From contig DAIOHQ010000062.1 of NCBI GenBank assembly GCA_036744635.1, positions 1-21,177 on the forward strand: a stretch of DNA of 21,177 nucleotides, in the 5' to 3' direction. The notes beneath the pieces are model-generated. The model was not told the origin of the DNA and ran no database searches. It saw only the letters and a list, made by a program, of their open reading frames with translations. This document shows positions 1 through 6,188 of the stretch, piece after piece. Source of the DNA: DAIOHQ01 sp036744635 (GTDB lineage Bacteria > Planctomycetota > Phycisphaerae > Tepidisphaerales > Tepidisphaeraceae). The number at the start of each line of letters is the position of its first letter. Positions within the stretch are counted from its first letter, which is position 1. The position numbers and the translations under genes were made by a program.

Positions 1-36
1 CCGTTTCGCCGTTTCGCCCCTTCGCCGTTTCGTTCC
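1..36. repeat. short CCGTTTCG repeats at window edge
   Basis: The 8-mer CCGTTTCG occurs at 1-8 and 9-16 back to back and again at 25-32, with a degenerate CCCCTTCG between. The run lies just past the stop codon of the oxidoreductase gene and is cut by the window edge, so its full length is unknown. It may be a simple-sequence tract or the end of a longer array. Confidence 0.5.
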
Positions 37-41
37 TCTCC

Positions 42-1094
42 CTACTCGATGCCCACTTCCCTCCCCGCCTCGGCGCTGGCATAGATGCCATCCAGCATCT
101 TCTGCACCGCCAGACCATCCTCGGCGGATGCCTCGCTCTTGCGGCCATCTCTGCAGACTTCGACAAAATGCTTCATCTTGCGCTCGAAATGGTCCCACTG
201 CGGGACGTAACCGGGCGTGATGTTGGCCATCAGACCTTCCTGGTCCTTGAAGATCTGGATCGGGTCCCAGATCGCCCCGCCCATCTCGCCCATGATCTGC
301 ACGTTCCAGACATCCTGCGGGATATGGGCCACGAAGCTGGCTTCGATGTGGAGCATGGCGTTGTCGGCGAAGCGCACCTGCCCGATGGCCATGTCTTCGA
401 CGGTGTAGCTCTTGTAGTCCCAGTTCGGCCACATCGACAGCACATCGGATGGCTGATTGCCGAGGAAGGTGAAGGTGCTGCCGCTGGCGGCCACCGGCCT
501 GGGGGCGCCGATCATGTAATGTGCCATCTCCAGGATGTGTACGCCGATGTCGATGAGCGGCCCGCCGCCTTGCAGGTCTTTGCGGCCGAAGACGCCCCAA
601 TTCGGGATGCCGCGCCGGCGCAGCGCCTGGCAGCGGACAAAGAGAATTTTCCCGAACGCGCCGGCCGCGATCTGCTGGCGGATGATGAAACTCTTGGCGT
701 CGAAGCGATACTGGAAGCCGACCACCAGGTGCTTGCCGGCCTTTTTGGCGGCGTCGAGCATGGCCTGGCCTTCGGCGACGTTCATCGCCATCGGCTTTTC
801 CACCAGCACGTGCTTGCCGGCCTCCAGCGCCGCGATCGCCGCCGGCGCGTGCAGGCCGTTGGGCGTGCAGACGCTCACCGCGTCCAGATCGGTCCTTTCC
901 TTGAGCATCTGCTTGTAGTCGGTGTAGAGCTTGGGGATCTTGTACATCTCCTCGGCCTTGGACAGCGATTTGGGGCTGACGTCGGCCGCGGCGGCAATTT
1001 CCACGCCCTCCATCGCCGCGAGATATTTCATGTGATGCAGGGCGATGCCCCCGGCACCGATGAACCCGATCTTGAACTTCCTGGTCTCGCTCAC
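42..1094 (-). CDS. Gfo/Idh/MocA family NAD(P)-dependent oxidoreductase
   Basis: A predicted 350-residue cytoplasmic dehydrogenase of the family that oxidises or reduces sugars, inositols and related polyols using NAD(P). The N-terminal Rossmann fold shows IGFIGAGGIA near residues 8-17. The family EKP motif (LVEKPMAMN) carries the usual catalytic lysine, and the C-terminal domain has GGGPLIDIGVH with the conserved Asp and His. The length is normal for the family. I chose a GTG start at 1092-1094 because AAGGAA precedes it at good spacing and the fold begins immediately after; an in-frame start further upstream would add 23 arginine-rich residues unlike the family. The next gene upstream on this strand is separated by a palindromic repeat, so an operon is not evident. 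The substrate cannot be read from sequence: planctomycetes carry many paralogues of this family, often for sugar catabolism. Confidence 0.9.
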   Translation of the reverse strand: MSETRKFKIGFIGAGGIALHHMKYLAAMEGVEIAAAADVSPKSLSKAEEMYKIPKLYTDYKQMLKERTDLDAVSVCTPNGLHAPAAIAALEAGKHVLVEKPMAMNVAEGQAMLDAAKKAGKHLVVGFQYRFDAKSFIIRQQIAAGAFGKILFVRCQALRRRGIPNWGVFGRKDLQGGGPLIDIGVHILEMAHYMIGAPRPVAASGSTFTFLGNQPSDVLSMWPNWDYKSYTVEDMAIGQVRFADNAMLHIEASFVAHIPQDVWNVQIMGEMGGAIWDPIQIFKDQEGLMANITPGYVPQWDHFERKMKHFVEVCRDGRKSEASAEDGLAVQKMLDGIYASAEAGREVGIE

Positions 1095-1224
1095 GTTGAT
1101 TTCCTTCCGCAAAAGCCGCAGGCGCGCCGGCCGGCACCGCCAGCTCATCCCGCGCCGCCGCAAAGCCGGAGTATCCTACGGAAAGGAAGCGCCGCCGCAA
1201 TCCGTGGAAGAAGTGCGCTCCTGC

Positions 1225-1346
1225 GTAGCACGGGTTTCCAACCCGTGCCCAGTTGGTCAATAATCTCGCCCGGCAATTTGTTCGAGAGATCGGGCCACTC
1301 GCTCCGACCAACCTGCTCAGCATGGGTTCAGGGAAACCCATGCTAC
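1225..1346. repeat. palindromic element A (GTAG...CTAC)
   Basis: A 122-bp element that begins GTAGCACGGG and ends CCCATGCTAC. Each end is a hairpin: the left stem GCACGGGTT/AACCCGTGC has a 3-nt loop, and the right stem GCATGGGTT/AACCCATGC has a 6-nt loop. The interior holds another inverted pair, GTTGGTC (1252-1258) with GACCAAC (1306-1312). The left end is identical over 25 bp to the left end of the element after dnaE (12261). The right end is followed by GAAGAGCGCT, a flank also seen beside the elements near 2550 and 2620. It fills most of the gap between two genes on the minus strand. Confidence 0.8.
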
Positions 1347-1361
1347 GGGAGAAGAGCGCTG

Positions 1362-2363
1362 CTACACCGCGATGCGGGCGGTGCCGGGGGGAGGGGTGGG
1401 GTTGCGTTTGCGGGCGAACTTCTGCTGGTAGAGGCGCGTGTCCGCTTCCTTCAAAAGCGTTTCCGCGGTGGCATCCGACATCTCGCTGGAGATGGCGATG
1501 CCTACGGAAATTCGCAGCGGCCGGGCCAGGCGCAGGGGACGCGACAGATCATCCACCATCATCTGCAGCCGCTTGGCCAGCGCCTCGGCCTGGTCGCGCG
1601 GCGTTTCCGGCAGCACCACCACAAACTCATCGCCCCCGCAGCGGAACGCCAGGTCCTGGTCGCGCACGCCCGAGCGGATCAGTTGCCCCACCGCGCTGAG
1701 CATGTCATCGCCGGCGGCGTGGCCAAGCGTATCATTGAGGTTCTTGAAATTATCCAGGTCCATCATCAGCACGCACACGCTGACATTGTCGGCGCGGCAG
1801 CGAGTCAGCAGGTTGGGCAGGTGCTCATCGAGCATGCGGCGGTTGTACAGTCCCGTCAGCGGGTCGCGGGACGCCTGATGGCGAAGGGCCTCGATGGTGC
1901 GCTGCAAGGCGCTGGTGCGATTTTCGATGCGCTGGCGGATTTCCTGGTCGAGCTGGGCATCTTCGCTGCGGCGGATGCGCAAGTCCTGGGCGATGATCTT
2001 CAAGGCCGGCACCAGCGCCGCCAGGCCGCCTTCCACCTGCGACAACTCCTCGACCGGCGCGGTCCGTGCGTGAAGGTCCTTGAGGATGACGTTGAGCCGG
2101 CGAACCGGAATCCGCCAGTGGAAGAATTGATGCGCTGCCACCGCCGAGGCGCCGACTCCGGCCAGCATCGTCACCAGTGCCGCCACCACCCATGGCATGG
2201 CCAGCTCGACCGGCATCTGCCGCAGCAGCATCCCGCCGATTCCGGCCGCGGCCAGCACGGATGCCGGCAGACCGATAACCAGAACCATCAGCGCAGGCGG
2301 CAAGCGCCTCGCTCGAGGGGCGCGCACTGTCGAATTTCGCGGATCCTCCGCCTGCAGTCTCAT
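1362..2363 (-). CDS. membrane-anchored GGDEF diguanylate cyclase
   Basis: A 333-residue protein predicted to make cyclic di-GMP from two GTP at the inner face of the membrane. Two hydrophobic segments (about residues 24-47 and 57-81) are followed by a charged linker with coiled-coil character (about 84-165) and a C-terminal GGDEF domain (about 166-325). The active-site motif GGDEF is intact at 243-247, and MDLDNFKNLND supplies metal and base contacts. RDQD at 234-237 lies five residues before GGDEF, the standard position of the RxxD inhibitory site, so product feedback is expected. There is no EAL or recognised sensory domain apart from the short membrane region. The start at 2363 is the last Met before the recognisable protein but has no clear Shine-Dalgarno; Met26 is an alternative. 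Reading further upstream only translates palindromic repeats. Confidence 0.88.
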   Translation of the reverse strand: MRLQAEDPRNSTVRAPRARRLPPALMVLVIGLPASVLAAAGIGGMLLRQMPVELAMPWVVAALVTMLAGVGASAVAAHQFFHWRIPVRRLNVILKDLHARTAPVEELSQVEGGLAALVPALKIIAQDLRIRRSEDAQLDQEIRQRIENRTSALQRTIEALRHQASRDPLTGLYNRRMLDEHLPNLLTRCRADNVSVCVLMMDLDNFKNLNDTLGHAAGDDMLSAVGQLIRSGVRDQDLAFRCGGDEFVVVLPETPRDQAEALAKRLQMMVDDLSRPLRLARPLRISVGIAISSEMSDATAETLLKEADTRLYQQKFARKRNPTPPPGTARIAV

Positions 2364-2507
2364 ATTGGAAAGATCGGCCGATAAACGAGCCGACTTCACC
2401 CGTGAAACCGCGTCGTCATCGGCCCGGAACTGTAGGGACGGGGTCTCCCCGCCCGCATGTTTCGTCAAGGCCAGAGGGGAGTAGGTGCTTGAACGTGGCG
2501 TCCCAAT

Positions 2508-2672
2508 TGTGGCACGGGCTACCCAGCCCGTGCGCAAGAAGCGCCAGCGCTCTCTTGTAGCACGGGCGTCTCGCCCGCGTTTCTGACGCAGAACACGGGC
2601 GAGACGCCCGTGCTGCAAACAGAGAAGAGCGCTGCGCTTCGAGCGCATGGGCAAGGTTGCCCATGCCACATT
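2508..2672. repeat. palindromic element C, nested within B
   Basis: The left arm starts TGTGGCACGGGCT and forms the stem GCACGGGCT/AGCCCGTGC. The right arm (2645-2670) forms GCATGGGCAA/TTGCCCATGC and ends GCCACA. The ends are inverted copies with the GTAG/CTAC terminus altered to GTGG/CCAC. The inverted similarity continues inward: GCGCAAGAAGCGCCAGCGCT on the left matches the complement of AGCGCTGCGCTTCGAGCGC on the right, so the arms run about 50 bp before reaching the inner element. Confidence 0.78.
2557..2616. repeat. palindromic element D, innermost of the nest
   Basis: About 60 bp, from GTAGCACGGGCG to CGCCCGTGCTGC. Each arm has its own hairpin (CGGGCG-tct-CGCCCG on the left, CGGGCG-aga-CGCCCG on the right). 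The centre TTCTGACGCAGAA is also an inverted repeat, so the whole element can fold as one long hairpin or as two. It is the same subtype as the element inside dnaE at 9378-9438. Confidence 0.82.
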
Positions 2673-2822
2673 GAAAGCGATGCCGCTCCATTGGCCGCCA
2701 ACAATCGCTACATCCACCCAGAGGGGCGGGGAAAACCCGTCCCTACGGGAAACATTCGACGAAATCTCTCGCCGGCATATTCGTCATAAACCCGCAATCC
2801 GCGCTGGCCGATAGATTCGGTA

Positions 2823-4253
2823 ATGGCGCAGACTTCCTATGACCTGGTGATTATCGGCTCCGGCCCGGCCGGGCAGAAGGCGGCGCTGAACGCCGCCAAG
2901 CTCTCCAAGCGCGTCGCCCTGATCGAGCGGCAAAACCTCATCGGCGGCGTCTGCATTCACACCGGCACCATCCCATCCAAGGCGATGCGCGAAGCGGTGC
3001 TCCATCTCACCGGCCTGCGCGAGCGCTCGCTCTATGGCAACAGCTATGCCGTCAAGGCCAACATCACCATGGATGACCTGCTCTATCGCTGCCAGCAGGT
3101 GATCCGCACCGAAGTGGACGTCATCCGCAGCCAGATGGCGCGCAACGGCATCAACATGCTGTTTGGCGATGCCTCTTTCCTCGATCCCCACACGGTCCGG
3201 GTTGTCGAAGGCGGCGGGGATATCACGGAAGTGAAAGGCGAGCATGTTCTGATCGCCGTGGGCACCGAGCCGGCGCGCCCGGCCAACGTCCCGTTCACCC
3301 CCGGCCGGGTGATCGACAGCACCGAACTGCTCGCGCTCAAGGGCCTGCCGCGCAGCATGATCATCGTGGGCGGCGGCGTAATCGGGGCGGAATACGCCTG
3401 CATGTTGGCGGCCGTCGGCGTGCGCATCACGCTGGTGGAGTCACGCAACAAACTGCTGGAATTCATAGACGATGAGCTGGCCGAGTCGCTGCAGTTTCGC
3501 ATGCGCGAGATGGGGATGCGCCTGCGCCTCGGCGAGTCGGTTGCGAACATCACCCTGCAGGGAAACGAAGTCGAGGCGACGCTGGCGAGCAACAAGCAGC
3601 TCCACGCCGAGACGCTGCTCTATGCGATCGGCCGGCAAGGGGCGACCGAAAAACTGAATCTCGCGTCGGCAGGCTTGAAGGCCGACAATCGTGGCCGGCT
3701 GAAGGTCAACGAGTGCTATCAGACCGAAGTCGAGCACATCTACGCCGCCGGCGATGTCATCGGATTCCCCGCCCTCGCCGCCACCAGCATGGAACAGGGG
3801 CGGCTGGCGGCCTGCCACATGTTTCATCAGCTCGCCGAAGCCCCTTCGCCGCTGTTTCCCTACGGCATCTACACGATTCCCGAAATCAGCATGATCGGCC
3901 AGACTGAGCAGGCGCTGACAGAAGCGAAAATACCTTACGAAGTCGGCCTGGCGCGCTATCGCGAAATTGCCCGCGGGCAACTGATTTCAGACCCGCACGG
4001 GCTGCTCAAGCTTCTTTTCCATCCCCAGAGCCGCCGCCTGCTGGGCGTTCACGCCATCGGCACCGGGGCAACCGAGCTGATTCACATCGGCCAGGTAGTC
4101 ATGTCGGCCGGGATGTCCATCGACTATTTCGTCGAGTCGGTTTTCAACTATCCAACCCTCGCCGAATGCTACAAAGTGGCCGCCCTCGATGGCATCAACC
4201 GCCTGCGCAGCGCCGTCGACCCGTCGCTGGAAGTCCAGGCCCAAGCCGCGTAG
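2823..4253 (+). CDS. sthA: soluble (Si-specific) NAD(P)+ transhydrogenase
   Basis: A 476-residue cytoplasmic flavoprotein that moves hydride between NADPH and NAD+, balancing the two pools. The FAD-binding motif GSGPAG is at residues 12-17. The redox-loop region reads GGVCIHTGTIPSK, with Cys44 kept but the second Cys of disulfide reductases replaced by Thr49, as in E. coli SthA. The second dinucleotide motif VGGGVIGAEYA lies near residue 182, and YAAGDVIGFPALA is the FAD site near 305. The C-terminal FNYPTLAECYKVAALDGINRL region matches SthA and lacks the HPT His of lipoamide dehydrogenase. The start has no clear Shine-Dalgarno; TAGATT 5 nt upstream could be a -10 box of a nearly leaderless transcript. 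It converges with the ACT gene, with only 28 bp between their stops. Confidence 0.93.
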   Translation: MAQTSYDLVIIGSGPAGQKAALNAAKLSKRVALIERQNLIGGVCIHTGTIPSKAMREAVLHLTGLRERSLYGNSYAVKANITMDDLLYRCQQVIRTEVDVIRSQMARNGINMLFGDASFLDPHTVRVVEGGGDITEVKGEHVLIAVGTEPARPANVPFTPGRVIDSTELLALKGLPRSMIIVGGGVIGAEYACMLAAVGVRITLVESRNKLLEFIDDELAESLQFRMREMGMRLRLGESVANITLQGNEVEATLASNKQLHAETLLYAIGRQGATEKLNLASAGLKADNRGRLKVNECYQTEVEHIYAAGDVIGFPALAATSMEQGRLAACHMFHQLAEAPSPLFPYGIYTIPEISMIGQTEQALTEAKIPYEVGLARYREIARGQLISDPHGLLKLLFHPQSRRLLGVHAIGTGATELIHIGQVVMSAGMSIDYFVESVFNYPTLAECYKVAALDGINRLRSAVDPSLEVQAQAA

Positions 4254-4281
4254 GTCTTAATTTTGATCCGGTAAATTCAAT

Positions 4282-4728
4282 TCAGCGCGACTTCACACCA
4301 GACTTCTCCGCCGCCTTGATCGCCTTGGCCGCCTTGGTTGCATCTTCCGATGAATCAAAGCCGATATACACAACGTATTTGTTCCCCAGCACCATCGCCG
4401 ACACGCCGCGCATGCTTACCCCGGCATCGCGCACCGCGTCCATCATCCTCGCGCCGGTTCCGGCGCGATTGGGCCCTTCGATTCGCAGCGTCCCGATGTT
4501 CGCGGCCGGCCGAAGACCGACATCCCGGGCTGCATCCTGAATTTTCTTCCCCTTGATCGGCGAGATAAAGGCCACGCCGGTGCCCGGCTTCTCCGGTTGC
4601 CGCCGGGCAATCACGCATTCAATATTCGCCCCGGCCTGCGCCAGCCCATCGAGAATGCGCGCCAGGCCGCCGGGCTCATCGCGCATCTCGCCCGCCCATA
4701 CATCCACCTTCGTCACTTGTGCCGCCAT
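4282..4728 (-). CDS. small tandem ACT-domain protein
   Basis: A 148-residue soluble protein made of two ACT-like halves: residues about 5-70 (KVDVWAGEMRDEPGGLARIL, typical of the ACT first strand and helix) and about 75-140 (GTLRIEGPNRAGTGARMMDA, then the strand NKYVVYIGF). ACT domains commonly bind amino acids and regulate enzymes. No catalytic domain is attached, so this is likely a stand-alone ligand-binding or regulatory protein; its ligand is unknown. I chose the ATG at 4726-4728 because AGAGG lies at good spacing before it and the first ACT strand begins immediately. The frame stays open further upstream but into sequence without ACT features. It is divergent from mscL (122 bp between starts). 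The lysine- and alanine-rich C-terminus has no recognised motif. Confidence 0.85.
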   Translation of the reverse strand: MAAQVTKVDVWAGEMRDEPGGLARILDGLAQAGANIECVIARRQPEKPGTGVAFISPIKGKKIQDAARDVGLRPAANIGTLRIEGPNRAGTGARMMDAVRDAGVSMRGVSAMVLGNKYVVYIGFDSSEDATKAAKAIKAAEKSGVKSR

Positions 4729-4805
4729 GATTGGACCTCTGGTAAAGCGCCGCCCCCAACATGTCACGCAGCGCAGTCTAATTTCGGTTGCGAATTCATG
4801 CGACG

Positions 4806-4811
4806 TACAAT
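4806..4811 (+). promoter_or_regulatory. candidate -10 box of mscL
   Basis: TACAAT lies 38 nt before the mscL start, giving a predicted leader of about 30 nt with its own GGGAG ribosome site. No good -35 hexamer stands 16-18 bp upstream. The same TACAAT hexamer occurs in front of three other genes in this window. Confidence 0.35.
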
Positions 4812-4849
4812 CGCCCCGGTCTTGCCGCACATTTTTTGGGAGTTGGCAA

Positions 4850-5272
4850 ATGATTCGCAATCTCTGGCAGGAATTCAAAGCGTTCGCCTTCAAGGGCAAC
4901 ATGATCGATCTGGCCGTCGCCGTGGTGATCGGCGGGGCATTCGGCGGCGTGATCAACTCCATCGTCAAGAACATCATCATGCCGCTGATCAGTTACGTGA
5001 CGCCGAACATGACCTACACGGAGTGGCACATCGGCAAGTTGATGATCGGCGCGTTCCTGGGCGATGTGCCGAACTTTCTCATCATTGCCCTGGCCGTGTT
5101 CATCGTCATCGTGAAAGTTCTGGGAACCGTGATGAAGAAGGCGCTTGCGGCCCCGCCGCCCAGCGAACCGACGACCAGGGAATGTCCCAAATGTCTCTCG
5201 CTGATCCCGTTGCGGGCGACAAAATGCGCCCACTGCACCGCTGATCTGCCCGTGACTGGCGCCGTCGTTTGA
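4850..5272 (+). CDS. mscL: large-conductance mechanosensitive channel with zinc-ribbon tail
   Basis: A 140-residue inner-membrane channel that opens under membrane tension to release solutes in osmotic downshock. The N-terminal amphipathic helix and TM1 are classic (LWQEFKAFAFKGNMIDLAVAVVIGGAFG, residues 4-31 read in two parts), and the pore-lining Gly/Ala pattern is kept. The periplasmic loop is about residues 48-66 and TM2 about 70-90 (VPNFLIIALAVFIVIVKVLG). After TM2 the usual C-terminal helix bundle is replaced by ECPKCLSLIPLRATKCAHC (about residues 111-129), two CxxC pairs that look like a zinc ribbon. The ATG is preceded by GGGAG at good spacing. The gene is convergent with the molybdoprotein gene (60 bp between stops, no clear terminator hairpin). 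Confidence 0.93.
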   Translation: MIRNLWQEFKAFAFKGNMIDLAVAVVIGGAFGGVINSIVKNIIMPLISYVTPNMTYTEWHIGKLMIGAFLGDVPNFLIIALAVFIVIVKVLGTVMKKALAAPPPSEPTTRECPKCLSLIPLRATKCAHCTADLPVTGAVV

Positions 5273-5332
5273 CCGCACTCCCCGAGCAGCCCTTTTTCAA
5301 TCGCCACCCACCCCTCGCTGGAGTAATCCCGC

Positions 5333-5968
5333 TCACCACCCGAACCGCTCTTCGGTCCACGGATCGCCGTGCATGTGATAGCCGTTTTGCTCCCAGAAGC
5401 CGGGGGCGTCGGTGGCGCGGAGCTCGATGCCGCGAATCCATTTGGCGCTCTTCCACAAATACAGCCGCGGCACCAGCCCGCGCAGCGGATAGCCGTGCTC
5501 CGGCGTCAGGTCCTCCCCTTCCCACTGATAGGCCAGAATGCAATCATCCCCAATGAACTCGTTGAGCGGCACGTTCACCGAAAACCCCGCCTCGCTGTGG
5601 CACATGACGAAACGGGCGTTGGGCTTGGGCTTGGCCCGCTCGACAATCGTCTTCAGCGGCACGCCGGTGAAAGTGTTATCCAGCCGGCTCCAGTGCGTGA
5701 CGCAATGCATGTCGCAGACGACGTCGATGGCGGGCATGGCGCGGATTTCCGCATAGGTCAACTCATACGGATTCTCGCACAGCCCGAAAATCTGAAAGCT
5801 CCAGTCCGGCGCGAATGGGTTGATTTTCGGAACATTGCCATAATGCAGCACCGGCCACTTGGCCGTCAAAACCTGCCCCGGCGGCGTGCGCTCGGCCGGG
5901 CCGCCGCGCTGGGTGTCCGGGCTGATAATTCGCGGCCGCGGGGAAGTGGACTCGATCGTTTGTGTCAT
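5333..5968 (-). CDS. sulfite oxidase-like molybdopterin-dependent oxidoreductase
   Basis: A 211-residue soluble protein with the molybdopterin fold of sulfite oxidase and MsrP-type enzymes. The Mo-ligating cysteine is expected at Cys89 in CDMHCVTHWS. Other family signatures are FTGVPLKTI, GFSVNVPLNEF, ILAYQWEGEDLTPEHGYPLR (cofactor and substrate pocket) and VPRLYLWKSAKWIRGIE. There is no signal peptide or Tat motif and no haem or dimerisation domain, so it is a short cytoplasmic version; its physiological substrate is not known. I chose the ATG at 5966-5968 because GAGGAG lies 8 nt upstream. A TTG 24 nt earlier is the less likely alternative. It is divergent from the exported 665-residue protein, with 220 bp between them holding candidate promoters for both. 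Confidence 0.9.
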   Translation of the reverse strand: MTQTIESTSPRPRIISPDTQRGGPAERTPPGQVLTAKWPVLHYGNVPKINPFAPDWSFQIFGLCENPYELTYAEIRAMPAIDVVCDMHCVTHWSRLDNTFTGVPLKTIVERAKPKPNARFVMCHSEAGFSVNVPLNEFIGDDCILAYQWEGEDLTPEHGYPLRGLVPRLYLWKSAKWIRGIELRATDAPGFWEQNGYHMHGDPWTEERFGW

Positions 5969-6013
5969 GCGGTTGCTCCTCAACGCGGTCAAAAGATGCT
6001 AGGGGAGGCGGCT

Positions 6014-6032
6014 GCTGGCGACAAGTGCCAGC
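6014..6032. repeat. hairpin in leader of the molybdoprotein gene
   Basis: GCTGGC and GCCAGC flank a 7-nt loop. The hairpin lies between the TACAAT box at 6044-6049 and the molybdoprotein start at 5968, so it would be in that mRNA leader. It may be another small dispersed palindrome or a structured leader; no riboswitch class is recognisable. Confidence 0.4.
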
Positions 6033-6043
6033 GGATCGCCGAA

Positions 6044-6049
6044 ATTGTA
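6044..6049 (-). promoter_or_regulatory. candidate -10 box of molybdoprotein gene
   Basis: On the minus strand the sequence reads GCTTACAATTTC, with TACAAT 75 nt upstream of the start codon. No matching -35 hexamer is seen. Confidence 0.3.
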
Positions 6050-6112
6050 AGCGAACCCTTTGACTTTTCTCCGAGGGCGGTCGATTGCTCCAGTAATGGC
6101 CGCCGGCCGGGA

Positions 6113-6142
6113 TAGACAACCTCAGTTGCGTGCTCGTATATT
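6113..6142 (+). promoter_or_regulatory. candidate sigma-70-type promoter
   Basis: TAGACA (6113-6118, one mismatch from TTGACA) and TATATT (6137-6142, one mismatch from TATAAT) are separated by 18 bp. Transcription would start near 6150, about 40 nt before the ATG at 6189 of the exported protein. Confidence 0.45.
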
Positions 6143-6188
6143 GTTCCCCGCACCTTTGATTGTCCGTATCACCTTCTTGAGGAAAGCC

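Larger units (their letters stand above)
2432..2746. repeat. palindromic element B, outermost of a three-deep nest
   Basis: The left end starts GTAGGGACGGGG at 2432 and folds on itself (CGGGG/CCCCG). The right end, about 2721-2746, reads GGGGCGGGG, then AAAACCCGTCCCTAC. The two ends are inverted copies of each other, 315 bp apart. Two further elements (2508-2672 and 2557-2616) lie inside. Together they occupy most of the 459-bp gene-free stretch between the diguanylate cyclase (start 2363) and sthA (start 2823). No open reading frame in this stretch looks like a protein. Confidence 0.8.

Noticed and set aside
42..1163. A longer start for the oxidoreductase, adding 23 residues
   Set aside because: The extra residues are Arg-rich and unlike the family, and a good ribosome site precedes the GTG at 1092-1094.
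168..2384. A 738-codon plus-strand reading frame
   Set aside because: It lies opposite two recognisable genes (the oxidoreductase and the diguanylate cyclase) and crosses the palindromic repeat between them. Its product is His- and Arg-rich with no domain, as expected of antisense frames in GC-rich DNA.
2432..2746. A CRISPR array or small protein genes in the repeat cluster
   Set aside because: The repeats are inverted and nested, not direct copies separated by equal spacers. The peptides containing GRDARAT are translations of the palindrome itself.
2823..4253. Reading this gene as lipoamide dehydrogenase, the missing E3 of the pdh complex
   Set aside because: The second active-site Cys is Thr49 and the C-terminal catalytic HPT His is absent (FNYPT instead), both as in SthA.
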